A stretch of DNA of 56,037 nt from Aquabacterium parvum (lineage in GTDB: Bacteria > Pseudomonadota > Gammaproteobacteria > Burkholderiales > Burkholderiaceae_C), in assembly GCF_001447195.1 (NCBI RefSeq), contig NZ_LFRI01000330.1, positions 1 through 56,037 of the forward strand. The letters run 5' to 3'. The notes beneath the pieces are model-generated. The model was not told the origin of the DNA. It worked only from the letters and a program-made list of their open reading frames with translations, and made no database searches. Every line of letters starts with the position of its first letter. Position 1 is the stretch's first letter. A program made the translations under genes and the position numbers. Positions 1-8,396 of this stretch are shown here, piece after piece.

Positions 1-66
1 GCCGCCACCATGGCCGCCTTGAAGGTCAAAAAGCTCAGCAACGAACTCCAGTTATCCCTCCTGTAG
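1..66 (+). CDS. C-terminal end of a probable transposase (partial)
   Basis: Frame 1 is open from the first base to TAG at 64-66 and gives 21 residues, basic in the middle (KVKK) and ending in ELQLSLL. There is no recognisable domain in so short a piece. The transposase reading comes only from position: it lies 45 bp inside the terminal repeat at 111-132 on the strand of the gene starting at 56010. It could instead be a chance frame. Confidence 0.35.
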   Translation, partial: AATMAALKVKKLSNELQLSLL

Positions 67-74
67 TGGCACGC

Positions 75-94
75 TGACTAGGTCAACCTAGTCA
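75..94. repeat. Perfect 20-bp palindrome
   Basis: TGACTAGGT at 75-83 and ACCTAGTCA at 86-94 are exact reverse complements around a CA. It begins 8 bp after the stop codon of the partial gene and lies inside the IS end. It could be a transcript-end hairpin (no T-run follows) or a protein-binding site of the element. Confidence 0.6.
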
Positions 95-110
95 AATCAA
101 CCACTTACAG

Positions 111-132
111 CATTTGGTGTCGAACTCGGGTG
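111..132. repeat. Terminal inverted repeat of the IS, right end
   Basis: The reverse complement reads CACCCGAGTTCGACACCAAA then TG. The first 20 bases are identical to 55853-55872 in the opposite orientation, as expected for the two ends of one IS. Flanking bases outside the repeat differ between the two sites. Confidence 0.7.
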
Positions 133-181
133 CCCGCACAGCGCCGCAGCCCCCGCCTCGCGCTGCCCCGACAAAGCGCCC

Positions 182-209
182 AAAAAAAAGCGACCCCAAA
201 AGGGGCCGC
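182..209 (-). terminator. Rho-independent terminator of the giant repeat gene
   Basis: Read on the minus strand, a GC-rich stem (GCGGCCCC / GGGGTCGC, one mismatch) with a TTTT loop is followed by eight T residues at 189-182. It lies 25 bp after the stop codon of the gene ending at 234. Confidence 0.9.
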
Positions 210-233
210 CCTCGCTGCCATCCAGCAGCCCGA

Positions 234-3200
234 TCAGATCAAGACTTGCCGCTGCTGCTCTTCCAGCATTGCATCGGCCAGCCCCTGCACCGCAGCAATC
301 GCCGCCGTGTCCACCATCACCTGGTCGGCCGCGCCACCGCCATCGGCCACCGCAGCACCGCCCGACGACGAGGCCTCGGCCCCACCCGCGCTGCTGCCGC
401 CACCGCTGCCCACCGCCGCCAGCACCGAGTCCGTCGGCGCCGCCAGCAAATCGGCTGCCTGCAGGTCGGTCACACCGTTTGCGTCACCCGTGTCCCGACG
501 GAACCACACGTCCGCCATGTCGTGCGACTGACCATCGCTGGTCGTGTAGCTCGAAGACATCGCCAACAGGTTGCCGTTGTCCATCGTGTCCGTGTGCGTG
601 TAGGCCAGGTTCATCGACGTGATGCCGAACTCGCCCAGCGTGTGCAGCTCGCCCGCATCGGTCACGCCGTCGCTGTTGGCGTCCACCCACAGGCGCAGGT
701 CGGCAAAAGCCGCATCCGCCTGGTTGAGCACACCGTCGCCGTTGGCGTCTTCCATCGCCAGGGCCTCGTAGCCGTTGCCAGCGCGAGAGCCATCGGCCAG
801 GCGCGTGCCGTTGCCGTACAGCTCGGAGCCATCGTTGATGATGCCGTCGCCGTTGCGGTCACGCACCAGCAGGCCGTCCGTGGCGCTGGCCCAGCCCACC
901 TGGTGGGCGTTGCCCGTGGCGTTGAGGTCGAAGTTCACGCCAGCGCTGGCCGCCAGGGTGCTCACGCCGTTGCCGTCGAGGTCCAGCACGATGGGCGAGG
1001 TGGCCAGCAGCGCGTCGATCTGCTCGGCCGTCATCGCCGTGATCTGGCTGCCCGTGAAGGCGGTCGACTGGGTCATGGTCAGGGCGCGCAGGTCGGCGGT
1101 TTCCATCGCCACGATCTGGTCGGTGGTCAGGGCCTGCAGCGCTGCCGTGCTGAACGCGGCCATCTGCGCCGTGCTCAGGGCCTCGATCGCTTCGGTCGAC
1201 AGGGCGGCCACCTGGGTGGTGGTCAGGCCCGTCAACTGGGCGTTGGTCATGGCGCCGATCTGCTCGGTGTTCAGGCTGTTCACCGCATCGGTCGTCAGGC
1301 CCACCAGTTGCGCAGCCGTCAGGGCGCGCAGGTCAGCGGTCTCCAGCGCAGCGATTTGTTCGGAGCTGAGCTGGCCCAGTTGCGTGCTGGTGAAGGCCGA
1401 CATCTGTGCCGTGGTCAGCGCCACCACCTGCTCGGTGGTCAGCGCGGTCACGTCTTCGTTGGCCAGCATGCGCAGCTGTGCGGTTTGCAGCGCGGCGAAC
1501 TGGGCGGTGCTCAGCGAGGCGATCTGTTCGGTGCCCAGCGCCTGGATCTGGGTGCTGGTCAGCGTCTGGATGTTGGCCGTGCTGATGGCGCCCAGTTGCT
1601 CGGTGGTCAGCGCCGCGACGTGGGCGTTGTCCAGGCCGCGCAGCGAGGCCGAGGTCAGGTTGGCGATCTGCGCGGTGCTCAGGCCTTCGAAGTTGGCCGT
1701 GCCGATGGCGTTGAGCTGGGCGGTGCTCAGGGCGCGCAGGTCAGCGGCTTCCATGGCGTTGAGCTGGTCGCTGGTCATCGCGGTGACCTGGGCGTTGGTC
1801 AGGCGGCTGACTTGGGTCGTGCTCAGGGCGGCGACCTGGTCGGTGCTCAGGGCCACGATGCCGGCGGTGCCCAGCGCGTTGATTTGCGCGGTGCCCAGGG
1901 CGGCCAGGTCGGCGGTTTCCAGGGCGGCCACTTGCGTGGTGTCGAGCGCGGCGACCTGGGCCGTGGTCAGGCCCAGGGCCTGGGCGGTGGTCAGGGCGCG
2001 CAACTGCTCGGTGCTCATCGCACCCACGTCGACCGCATCCAGGAAGCGGATGTTGGCCGAGCTGATCGACTGGATCTGATCCGTGGTCAGGCCGGCGATC
2101 TGCGCGGTCTGCAGGGCAGCCAGTTGGGTGCTGCTGAGCAGGCGGAAGTCGGCCGTTTCGATGGCGGCGATCTGCTCGGTCGTCATCGCGGCGATTTGCG
2201 CGGCGCTCAGGCGAGGCACTTGCACCGTGGTCAGCGCAGCGATCTGGTCAGCGGTCAGCGCCGAGAACTTGCCGGCGCTGATCGCGGCGATCTGGGCGGT
2301 GCCCAGCGCGGCGATGTCCTGCGTCTCGATGCTGGCGAGCTGGTCGGTCGACAGCGCGGCGATTTGCTGCGAGGTCAGGTTGGCGATCTGCGCGGTGCCC
2401 AGGGCTTCGATCTGGTCGGTCGACAGGGCGGCCACGGCGGCGGTCGTCAGGCTGCGCAGGGCCGCGGTGTTGAGCGCGGCGATCTGGCCCGAGGTCAGCG
2501 CCTCGACCTGCGCGGTGCTCAGCACGGCCGCTTGCGCGGCGCTCAGGGCGCGGATGTCGGCGGTCTCGATCGAGGCGACCTGTTCGGTGCTCAGGGCGGC
2601 GACCTGGGCGTTGTTCAGGGCCACGACCTGGGCAGAGGTCAGGGCGGCCACCTGGTCGCTGGTCAGCCCGCTGATGGCCAGGGTGGACATCAGGCGCAGG
2701 TCAGCGGTTTCCAGCGCGGCGATCTGGTTGGCCGTCAGCGCCGCAGCCTGCTCGCTGCTCAGGACCATGGCCTGGGCGGTGGTCAGGGCGCGGATGTCGG
2801 CGGTCTCCATGGCCGCGACCTGGTCGGTGGCCAGGGCCTGGACCTGCGTGGTCGTCAGCGAAGCGACTTGCAGGGTGCTCAGCGCCGCCATTTGCGTGGC
2901 GCTCAGGCCGCCGATGGCGTCGGTGGTCAGGGCGCGGACGTCGGCGGTGCTCAGCACGGCGACTTGTGCGGTGCTGAAGGCGTTGACCTGTTCGGAGTTC
3001 AGCGCAGCGGCTTGGGCCGTGGTCAGCACCCGCACGTTGCCCGTGCTCAGGGCGGCGATCTGATCGGTGCTCAGCGTGGAAACCTGGGCGGTCGTCAGCG
3101 AAGCGGCCTGGGCCGAGGTCAGGGCGGCGATCTGGGCCGAGGTCAGCACGTCGGCGCCTGCTTCACCCAGTGCCTGGACCTGGGCGGTGCTCAGGAAGGC

Positions 3201-6200
3201 GACGTTGCGGGTCTGCAGGGCCTGGATCTGGTCGGAGGTCAGGGCGCCGACCTGCGCGTTCGACAGGGCCGCGGTCTGGGCGGTGCTCAGCACCGTGACC
3301 TGCCCGGTGGTCAGCGCGGCCACGGCGTCGTTGGTGAGGTTGCGCATGCTGGCGGTGCTCAGCGCCACCACTTGCGCCGTCTCCAGCGCGGCGACCTGCT
3401 CGGTCGACAGCGTGGCCGCTTGCGCGGTGGTCAGGGCGCGGATGGCGCTGGTGCTCAGCACGGCCACTTGGGCGGTGTCGAGGGCGCCGACCTGGGCGGT
3501 GCTCAGGCCCGCGACCTGGTCGGTCTTGAGCACGGACACCTGGCCGGTGGTCAGCGCAGCGATGCCGTCGGCGCCCAGGGCGTTGACTTGCGCTGCGGAC
3601 AGCACCATCAGGTCGGTGGTTTCGATGACTTCGATCTGCTCGGTCGCCAGGGCCGCCAGTTGCGCGGTTTGCAGCGCGGCAAACTGCGCCGTGCTCAGCG
3701 CGACGATGTCGTCGGTGCCCAAGCCACTGAGCTCGCCTGCGTTCAGGGCGCGCAGGTCAGCGGTTTCGATGGCGGCCACCTGTGCGGTGCTCAAGGCGTC
3801 CAGCTGAGCAGAGTCCAGCACGGCGAAGTGCTGGGTGCCCAGGGCGCGCACGCCAGCGGTGGTCAGCCCTTCGAGTTGTTCCGTTTGCAGGGCCTGCGCT
3901 TGCGCGGTGGTCAGCGTGGCGACCTGGGCCGTGGTCAGCGCGGCGATGTGCTGCGAGCCCAGGCTGGAGAAGTTGGCGGCCGAGATCGCCTGCATCTGCG
4001 CGGACGACAGGGCGGCGACGTCAGCGGTCTCCAGGTTGCTGAGCTGGTCGGTGGTCAGGTTGGCGATCTGGGCGGTGCTCAGGGCCTGGACCTGGGCGGT
4101 GCTCAGGGCGTTGAGTTGCTCGGAGGTCAGCGATGCCAGGGCGTCGTTGCTCAGGGCGCGCACGTTGGCCGTGCCCATGGCCGCGATCTGCGAGGTGGTC
4201 AGGCCTTCAGCTTGTGCGGTGCTCAGCACGGCGGTCTGGGCGGCGGTCATGGCGCGCACGTCGGCGGTTTCCATGGCCTCGATCTGCTCGGACGACAGGC
4301 CGGCCACCTGGGCCGTGGTCAGCCCGGCGACCTGGGCGGTGGTCAAGGCCACCACCTGCGCCGTGGTCAGTGCGGCCGCGTTGGCGGCACCCAGGGCCAC
4401 CACCTGTGCCGAGCTCAGCGCGGCCAGGTCGGCGGTCTCGATCGCGGCGGTCTGCTCGGTGCTGAGCGCGGCGACTTGCTGCGTGGTCAGGGCGCTGGCC
4501 TGGGCGGTGGTCAGGGCCACCACCTGAGCGGTGTCCAGGGCCTCGATGTGCCCGGCGCTCAGGAAGCGGATGTTGGCGGTGTTGAGCGCAGCCACCTGTG
4601 CGGTGGTCATGGCTTCGACCTGGGCGGTGGTCAGCGCCAGGGTCTGGGCGCTGGTCATGGCCTGCACACCGGCGGTGGTGATGGCTGCCAGTTGCTCGGT
4701 GCTCAGGGCGTGGATCTGGGTGGTGCTCAGGGCGCGGATCTGGGCGCTGCTGAGCGCGGCGATCTGGTCGGTCGACAGCGCTTCCACACCGGTCAAGCCC
4801 ATGGACAGCAGTTGCGCGGCGTTGAGCGCCTGCAGGTCAGCGGTGTCGATGGCCAGGAACTGATCGCTGCTGAGCGCGCCCAGCTGTGCCGTGGTCAGGG
4901 CGCCGATCTGGGCCGAGCTCATGGCGGCCAGGTCTTCGGTTTCCAGCAGGGCCACATTGGCCGTGGTCAGGGCCGCGATGGCGGCGGTGCCCAGGGCCTG
5001 GATCTGATCGGTGCTCAAGGCCACCACCTGGGCGCCTTGCAGGCCGGCGATCTGCGCGGTGTTGAGCGCGCGCACGTCGGCGGTTTCCAGGTTGGTGATC
5101 TGCTCGGTGGTCAGGGCGGCGACTTGCTGCACCGTCAGGCCGTTGACCTGCGCGGTGCCCAGGGCTTCGATCTGGTCGCTGGTCAGGGCGGCGATGGCAG
5201 CGGTGCCCAGCACGCGCAGCTGAACCGTGTTGAGCACGGCCAGGTCAGCCGTTTCGATGGCGACGATCTGTTCGGTGCCGAAGGCGGCCAGTTGGGTCGA
5301 GGTCAGCGCGCGGTACTGCGCGTCGCTCATCGACTCGATGACGTCGGTGGACAGGGCGGCGACGGCGGCGGTGCCCAGCGCGGAGATGTTGGCCGTGCTG
5401 ATCGCGGCCACCTGTGCCGTGTCAAGGCCGACGGCCTGCGCGCCCGAGATGCTGGCGACCTGCAGGCGGGTCAGCGCGGCGACCTCGGCCGTGGTCATGG
5501 CCGCGATCTGCGCGGAGTCGAAGTTCGACAGCTGGCCCGTGCGCAAGGCGGCCACCTGGCTGGTGGTCAGGGCAGCGACCTGCTCGGTGCTGAAGTAGCC
5601 GGCTTGCGGGTCGAGCAGCAGGCCCATGTTGGCCAGGCTCAGCGCGGTCAGGTCGGCGGTTTCGATGGCCTGGATCTGCTCCGAGCTCAGCGCGCGGATC
5701 TGCAGCGAGGTCAGGTTGTTGAGTTGCGACGAGGTCAGGGCTTCGATCTGCGCGGTGTCGAGGGCGCGGATCTGGGCGGTGCTCAGGGCGCGCAGGTCGG
5801 CCGTCTCCAGCGCCGCGACCTGCTCGGACGTCAGCGCCACCAGCTGCTCGGTCTTGAGCGCGGCGGTCGTGGCCGTGGTCAAGGCGGCGATGCTGGCGGT
5901 GCTCAGCGAGGCCAGCTGTTCGGTGGTCAGGTTGGCGGCCTGCGCCGTGGTCAGCGCGGCGATCTGGGCGGTGCCCAGGGCGGTGATCTGCGAGGTGTCC
6001 AGCGCGGCCAGGGCGGTGGTCGTCAGGGCGCGCAGGTCGGCCGTTTCGATGGCGGCCAGTTGGGCGTTCGACAGCGCGGTCAGCTGATCCGAGCTCATCG
6101 CCAGGTAGTGAGCCGGGGTCAGGGCGCGCAGGTCGGCCGTCTCCATGGCGGCGATCTGCTCGGTGCTCAGGTTGCTGAACTGGGCGGTGGTCAGCGCGGC

Positions 6201-8231
6201 CACCTGGGCGGTGGTCAGGCCGACGATCTGCGCGGTGGTCAGGGCAGCGACCTGGTCGTTGGTCAGCGACGCCACTTGCAAGGTGCTCAGGGCGGCCACG
6301 TCGGCGGTCTGCAGGTCACCGATCTGTTCGGTGGTCAGGGCGCGCAGCTGCGTGGTGGTCAGTGCGGCCATCTGGGCGGTGGTCAGCGCGGCCAGTTGGT
6401 CCGATGCCAGCGAAGACATCACGCCGGTGCTCAGTGCGCGCACGTCCAGCGCGTCGATGGCGGCCACCTGGGCGGCGCTCAGCGCCGAAGCCTGCTCGCT
6501 GTTGAGCACGGCGAACTGGGCCGATTGCAGGGCCACGATGTCGGCCGTTTCGATGGCGCCAATCTGGGTCGAAGACAGCGCGGCCACCTGGGCCGTGGTG
6601 AGCGTGGCCACCTGGGCGGTGGTCATCGCGGCCACCTGGTCGGTGTCGAGCGCGGCGATGGCGGCGGTCTTGACCATGCGCATGTCCAGCGCGTCGATCG
6701 CGGCGATCTGGGCGGTGCTCAGCGCGGCCACCTGGTCGGACGACAGGGCGGCGAACTGGCCGCTCGTCATGGCGCGGATGTCGCTGGTCTCCAGCGCGGC
6801 CACCTGCTCGGTCGACATCGCGGTCAGCTGGCGGGTGGTCAGGGCGGCGGCCTGCAGCGAGGTCATCGCGCCGATCTGCTCGGAGGTCAGGGCGGCCAAT
6901 GCATCGGTGTTGAGCGCCGAAATCTTGGCGGTGCCCAAGGCGGCGATGTCAGCCGTTTCGATCGCAGCGGCTTGCTCGGTGCCCATGGCAGCGAGCTGCT
7001 GGGTGGTCAGCGACGCGATCTGCAGCGAGCTCAGCGCGGCCACCTGGCCCGAGGTCAGCGAGTTGACCTGGTCGGTGCCCAGCAGGGCCACCTGGGCGGT
7101 GGTCAGCGCGGCGACCTGGTCGGTGCCGAGCGAAGCCACCTGCTCGGTCGACAGGTTGGCGAGGTGGACGGCGCGCAGCGCGCGGATGTCGGCGACATCA
7201 AAGGCGCGCAGTTGTTCGGTCGACAGCGCCTGGATCTGCGCCGCCGTCAGGCCCGAGGTCTGGGCCGTGGTCAGGGCCTGGATCTGGCCGGTGCCCATGG
7301 CCGACAAGGCCGCCGTGGAAAGCGAGGCGACGTCGATGGTCTCCATCGCCACGATCTGTTGCGTGGTCAGCGCGGCAGCTTGCTCGGAGCTCAGTGCGGC
7401 GACCTGGGCCGGCGACAGGAAGCGGATGTTGGCTGTGCTGATGGCCGCCACCTGGGCGGTGCTCAGGCCGGTGATCTGGGCGGTGGTCAGCTGCGTGAGC
7501 TGCGCGGCGCTCAGCGCGCGGATGTCCTCGGTCTCGATGGCGCCGATCTGGGCGGTGGTGAAGGCCGCGAACTGGGTGCTGGTCAGCGCCAGGACCTGGG
7601 CCGTGCCCAGCGAGGCGATCTGGTCATCGGACAGGGCGCGGATTGCGGCCGTCGTCAGGCCACGGATGTCTGCGGTTTCCATCGAGCTGACCTGCTCGGT
7701 GGTGAGCGCCGCGACCTGGTCCGAGGTCAGGGCAGCCACTTGCAGGCCGGTCAGTGCGCGGATGTCGGCCGTCTCGATGGCGGCGATCTGCGTGGTCGTC
7801 AGGGCCTGCAGCTGAGCGTTGCTCAATGCGGAAATCTGCTGGGTGCGCAGCGCGGCGATCTGCTCGGTGGTCAACGAGGCGATGCTGTCGGTGCTCAGCG
7901 CTCGCAGCTGCACGGTGCTCAGCGCGCCAATGTCGGTGGCGTCGAGGTTTTGCAACTGGGCGGTGGTCAGCGCGGCGACCTGCTGGGTCGTCATCGCCGC
8001 CCATTGCCGGGTGGTCAGGGCATCGACCTGGTCGTCGGTCAGCGCCGACACCGCAGAGGTGGTCATGGCCCGGAAGTCCGCCGTCTCGATCACCGCCACC
8101 TGGGCGGTGGTGAGCGCAGCCGCCTGCGCCGTGGAGAACAAGGCCCAGTCGGCTGTGCTCAGGTTGACGATCGACTGCGTAGACAGGGCAGCGATCTGAG
8201 CAGTAGACAGCGACGGAATGAGTGAAGCCAT
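234..8231 (-). CDS. Giant octapeptide-repeat protein with calcium-binding-type C-terminal domain
   Basis: A 2,665-residue protein. Residues 8-2407 are tandem octapeptides with consensus L-[ST]-T-[AED]-Q-[IV]-A-A, exactly 300 units if the register never breaks; I checked it by eye over the first 74 units and at both ends. Variants of the form [IM]-E-T-A-D-I-R-A recur in a pattern with a 10-unit period. The C-terminal part (about 2408-2665) holds LDLDGNGV, RDRNGDGI, EDANGDGV and DANSDGV loops, which resemble EF-hand/dockerin-type calcium sites found at the ends of large secreted proteins, then an Ala/Gly/Ser-rich tail. The start is the ATG at 8231; an upstream in-frame extension to 8393 lacks repeats. 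No Sec signal peptide and no RTX nonapeptides are visible. A surface or type I-secreted adhesin is an inference; no secretion genes are nearby. Confidence 0.85.
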   Translation of the reverse strand: MASLIPSLSTAQIAALSTQSIVNLSTADWALFSTAQAAALTTAQVAVIETADFRAMTTSAVSALTDDQVDALTTRQWAAMTTQQVAALTTAQLQNLDATDIGALSTVQLRALSTDSIASLTTEQIAALRTQQISALSNAQLQALTTTQIAAIETADIRALTGLQVAALTSDQVAALTTEQVSSMETADIRGLTTAAIRALSDDQIASLGTAQVLALTSTQFAAFTTAQIGAIETEDIRALSAAQLTQLTTAQITGLSTAQVAAISTANIRFLSPAQVAALSSEQAAALTTQQIVAMETIDVASLSTAALSAMGTGQIQALTTAQTSGLTAAQIQALSTEQLRAFDVADIRALRAVHLANLSTEQVASLGTDQVAALTTAQVALLGTDQVNSLTSGQVAALSSLQIASLTTQQLAAMGTEQAAAIETADIAALGTAKISALNTDALAALTSEQIGAMTSLQAAALTTRQLTAMSTEQVAALETSDIRAMTSGQFAALSSDQVAALSTAQIAAIDALDMRMVKTAAIAALDTDQVAAMTTAQVATLTTAQVAALSSTQIGAIETADIVALQSAQFAVLNSEQASALSAAQVAAIDALDVRALSTGVMSSLASDQLAALTTAQMAALTTTQLRALTTEQIGDLQTADVAALSTLQVASLTNDQVAALTTAQIVGLTTAQVAALTTAQFSNLSTEQIAAMETADLRALTPAHYLAMSSDQLTALSNAQLAAIETADLRALTTTALAALDTSQITALGTAQIAALTTAQAANLTTEQLASLSTASIAALTTATTAALKTEQLVALTSEQVAALETADLRALSTAQIRALDTAQIEALTSSQLNNLTSLQIRALSSEQIQAIETADLTALSLANMGLLLDPQAGYFSTEQVAALTTSQVAALRTGQLSNFDSAQIAAMTTAEVAALTRLQVASISGAQAVGLDTAQVAAISTANISALGTAAVAALSTDVIESMSDAQYRALTSTQLAAFGTEQIVAIETADLAVLNTVQLRVLGTAAIAALTSDQIEALGTAQVNGLTVQQVAALTTEQITNLETADVRALNTAQIAGLQGAQVVALSTDQIQALGTAAIAALTTANVALLETEDLAAMSSAQIGALTTAQLGALSSDQFLAIDTADLQALNAAQLLSMGLTGVEALSTDQIAALSSAQIRALSTTQIHALSTEQLAAITTAGVQAMTSAQTLALTTAQVEAMTTAQVAALNTANIRFLSAGHIEALDTAQVVALTTAQASALTTQQVAALSTEQTAAIETADLAALSSAQVVALGAANAAALTTAQVVALTTAQVAGLTTAQVAGLSSEQIEAMETADVRAMTAAQTAVLSTAQAEGLTTSQIAAMGTANVRALSNDALASLTSEQLNALSTAQVQALSTAQIANLTTDQLSNLETADVAALSSAQMQAISAANFSSLGSQHIAALTTAQVATLTTAQAQALQTEQLEGLTTAGVRALGTQHFAVLDSAQLDALSTAQVAAIETADLRALNAGELSGLGTDDIVALSTAQFAALQTAQLAALATEQIEVIETTDLMVLSAAQVNALGADGIAALTTGQVSVLKTDQVAGLSTAQVGALDTAQVAVLSTSAIRALTTAQAATLSTEQVAALETAQVVALSTASMRNLTNDAVAALTTGQVTVLSTAQTAALSNAQVGALTSDQIQALQTRNVAFLSTAQVQALGEAGADVLTSAQIAALTSAQAASLTTAQVSTLSTDQIAALSTGNVRVLTTAQAAALNSEQVNAFSTAQVAVLSTADVRALTTDAIGGLSATQMAALSTLQVASLTTTQVQALATDQVAAMETADIRALTTAQAMVLSSEQAAALTANQIAALETADLRLMSTLAISGLTSDQVAALTSAQVVALNNAQVAALSTEQVASIETADIRALSAAQAAVLSTAQVEALTSGQIAALNTAALRSLTTAAVAALSTDQIEALGTAQIANLTSQQIAALSTDQLASIETQDIAALGTAQIAAISAGKFSALTADQIAALTTVQVPRLSAAQIAAMTTEQIAAIETADFRLLSSTQLAALQTAQIAGLTTDQIQSISSANIRFLDAVDVGAMSTEQLRALTTAQALGLTTAQVAALDTTQVAALETADLAALGTAQINALGTAGIVALSTDQVAALSTTQVSRLTNAQVTAMTSDQLNAMEAADLRALSTAQLNAIGTANFEGLSTAQIANLTSASLRGLDNAHVAALTTEQLGAISTANIQTLTSTQIQALGTEQIASLSTAQFAALQTAQLRMLANEDVTALTTEQVVALTTAQMSAFTSTQLGQLSSEQIAALETADLRALTAAQLVGLTTDAVNSLNTEQIGAMTNAQLTGLTTTQVAALSTEAIEALSTAQMAAFSTAALQALTTDQIVAMETADLRALTMTQSTAFTGSQITAMTAEQIDALLATSPIVLDLDGNGVSTLAASAGVNFDLNATGNAHQVGWASATDGLLVRDRNGDGIINDGSELYGNGTRLADGSRAGNGYEALAMEDANGDGVLNQADAAFADLRLWVDANSDGVTDAGELHTLGEFGITSMNLAYTHTDTMDNGNLLAMSSSYTTSDGQSHDMADVWFRRDTGDANGVTDLQAADLLAAPTDSVLAAVGSGGGSSAGGAEASSSGGAAVADGGGAADQVMVDTAAIAAVQGLADAMLEEQQRQVLI
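1011..8210 (-). repeat. 300 x 24-bp coding tandem repeat with 240-bp higher-order period
   Basis: The 7,200 bp divide into 300 units of 24 bp. In the first 74 octads the ETAD-type variants fall at 6, 12, 19, 23, 29, 33, 37, 43, 53, 60, 64, 70 and 74. Many pairs lie ten apart (19/29, 23/33/43/53, 60/70, 64/74). The basic octad is therefore nested in a ten-octad (80-residue, 240-bp) unit, about 30 of which fill the array. Units are diverged, so this is an old array under selection for reading frame rather than a fresh expansion. Confidence 0.85.
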
Positions 8232-8232
8232 G

Positions 8233-8344
8233 ACGCGTTCCCCAGAAAAAGCAGGGCTGACAGAAAAGCAGATCGGGCTCGGAGGCCCGTTTCCTCTGTC
8301 GGGGGTTTCGGCCCGGCTCCATGAGACTTGAGCCGGGGAACGCG
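8233..8344 (-). promoter_or_regulatory. Structured 5' leader that can sequester the start region of the giant gene
   Basis: On the minus strand ACGCGTTCCCC (8344-8334) is the exact reverse complement of GGGGAACGCGT (8243-8233), which lies immediately 5' of the ATG at 8231 and contains the only Shine-Dalgarno-like purines (GGGGA). Between them lie a hairpin GGCTC/GAGCC (stem extendable to 8 bp), a hairpin CGGGC/GCCCG, and GACAGA/TCTGTC. This closed multi-branched arrangement looks like a riboswitch or RNA thermometer. It matches no class I recognise. Confidence 0.5.
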
Positions 8345-8368
8345 TGAAATTTGCGAAAAGTGGCATCT

Positions 8369-8385
8369 GACCGGTGAACCCGGTC
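8369..8385 (-). terminator. Possible weak terminator after murI
   Basis: GACCGG and CCGGTC form a perfect 6-bp stem with a 5-nt loop 12 bp after the murI stop. Only a short TTTT tract follows, several bases away, so termination would be weak. It separates murI from the leader of the giant gene. Confidence 0.35.
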
Positions 8386-8396
8386 CAATTCACGCT

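Larger units (their letters stand above)
1..132 (+). mobile_element. Right-hand end of an insertion sequence (5' part outside window)
   Basis: The segment has the last codons of an open frame (stop at 64-66), a perfect palindrome, and a terminal repeat at 111-132. The reverse complement of 111-132 matches 55853-55875 at the other edge, with one A difference in an A-run. There the repeat precedes the start of a plus-strand gene. I read this as the right end of the IS whose left end lies at 55853-56037. The family was not established. Confidence 0.6.

Noticed and set aside
234..1010. RTX toxin repeats at the C-terminus of the giant protein
   Set aside because: The Asp/Asn/Gly loops are EF-hand/dockerin-like (DxDGNGV, DRNGDGI). 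The GGxGxDxLx nonapeptide of RTX proteins is not seen.
1011..8210. CRISPR array
   Set aside because: The repeats are contiguous 24-bp coding units without spacers of unique sequence, and no cas genes are present.
114..8225. A 2,703-codon open frame on the plus strand
   Set aside because: It is the antisense of the octapeptide array. Its product is a Gly/Gln/Arg-rich repeat with no domain, whereas the minus-strand frame has a terminator, a leader and a non-repeat calcium-binding-type domain.
8232..8396. Known riboswitch classes (cyclic-di-GMP, cobalamin, TPP) in the giant-gene leader
   Set aside because: The conserved core sequences of these classes are not found; only the helix arrangement is suggestive.
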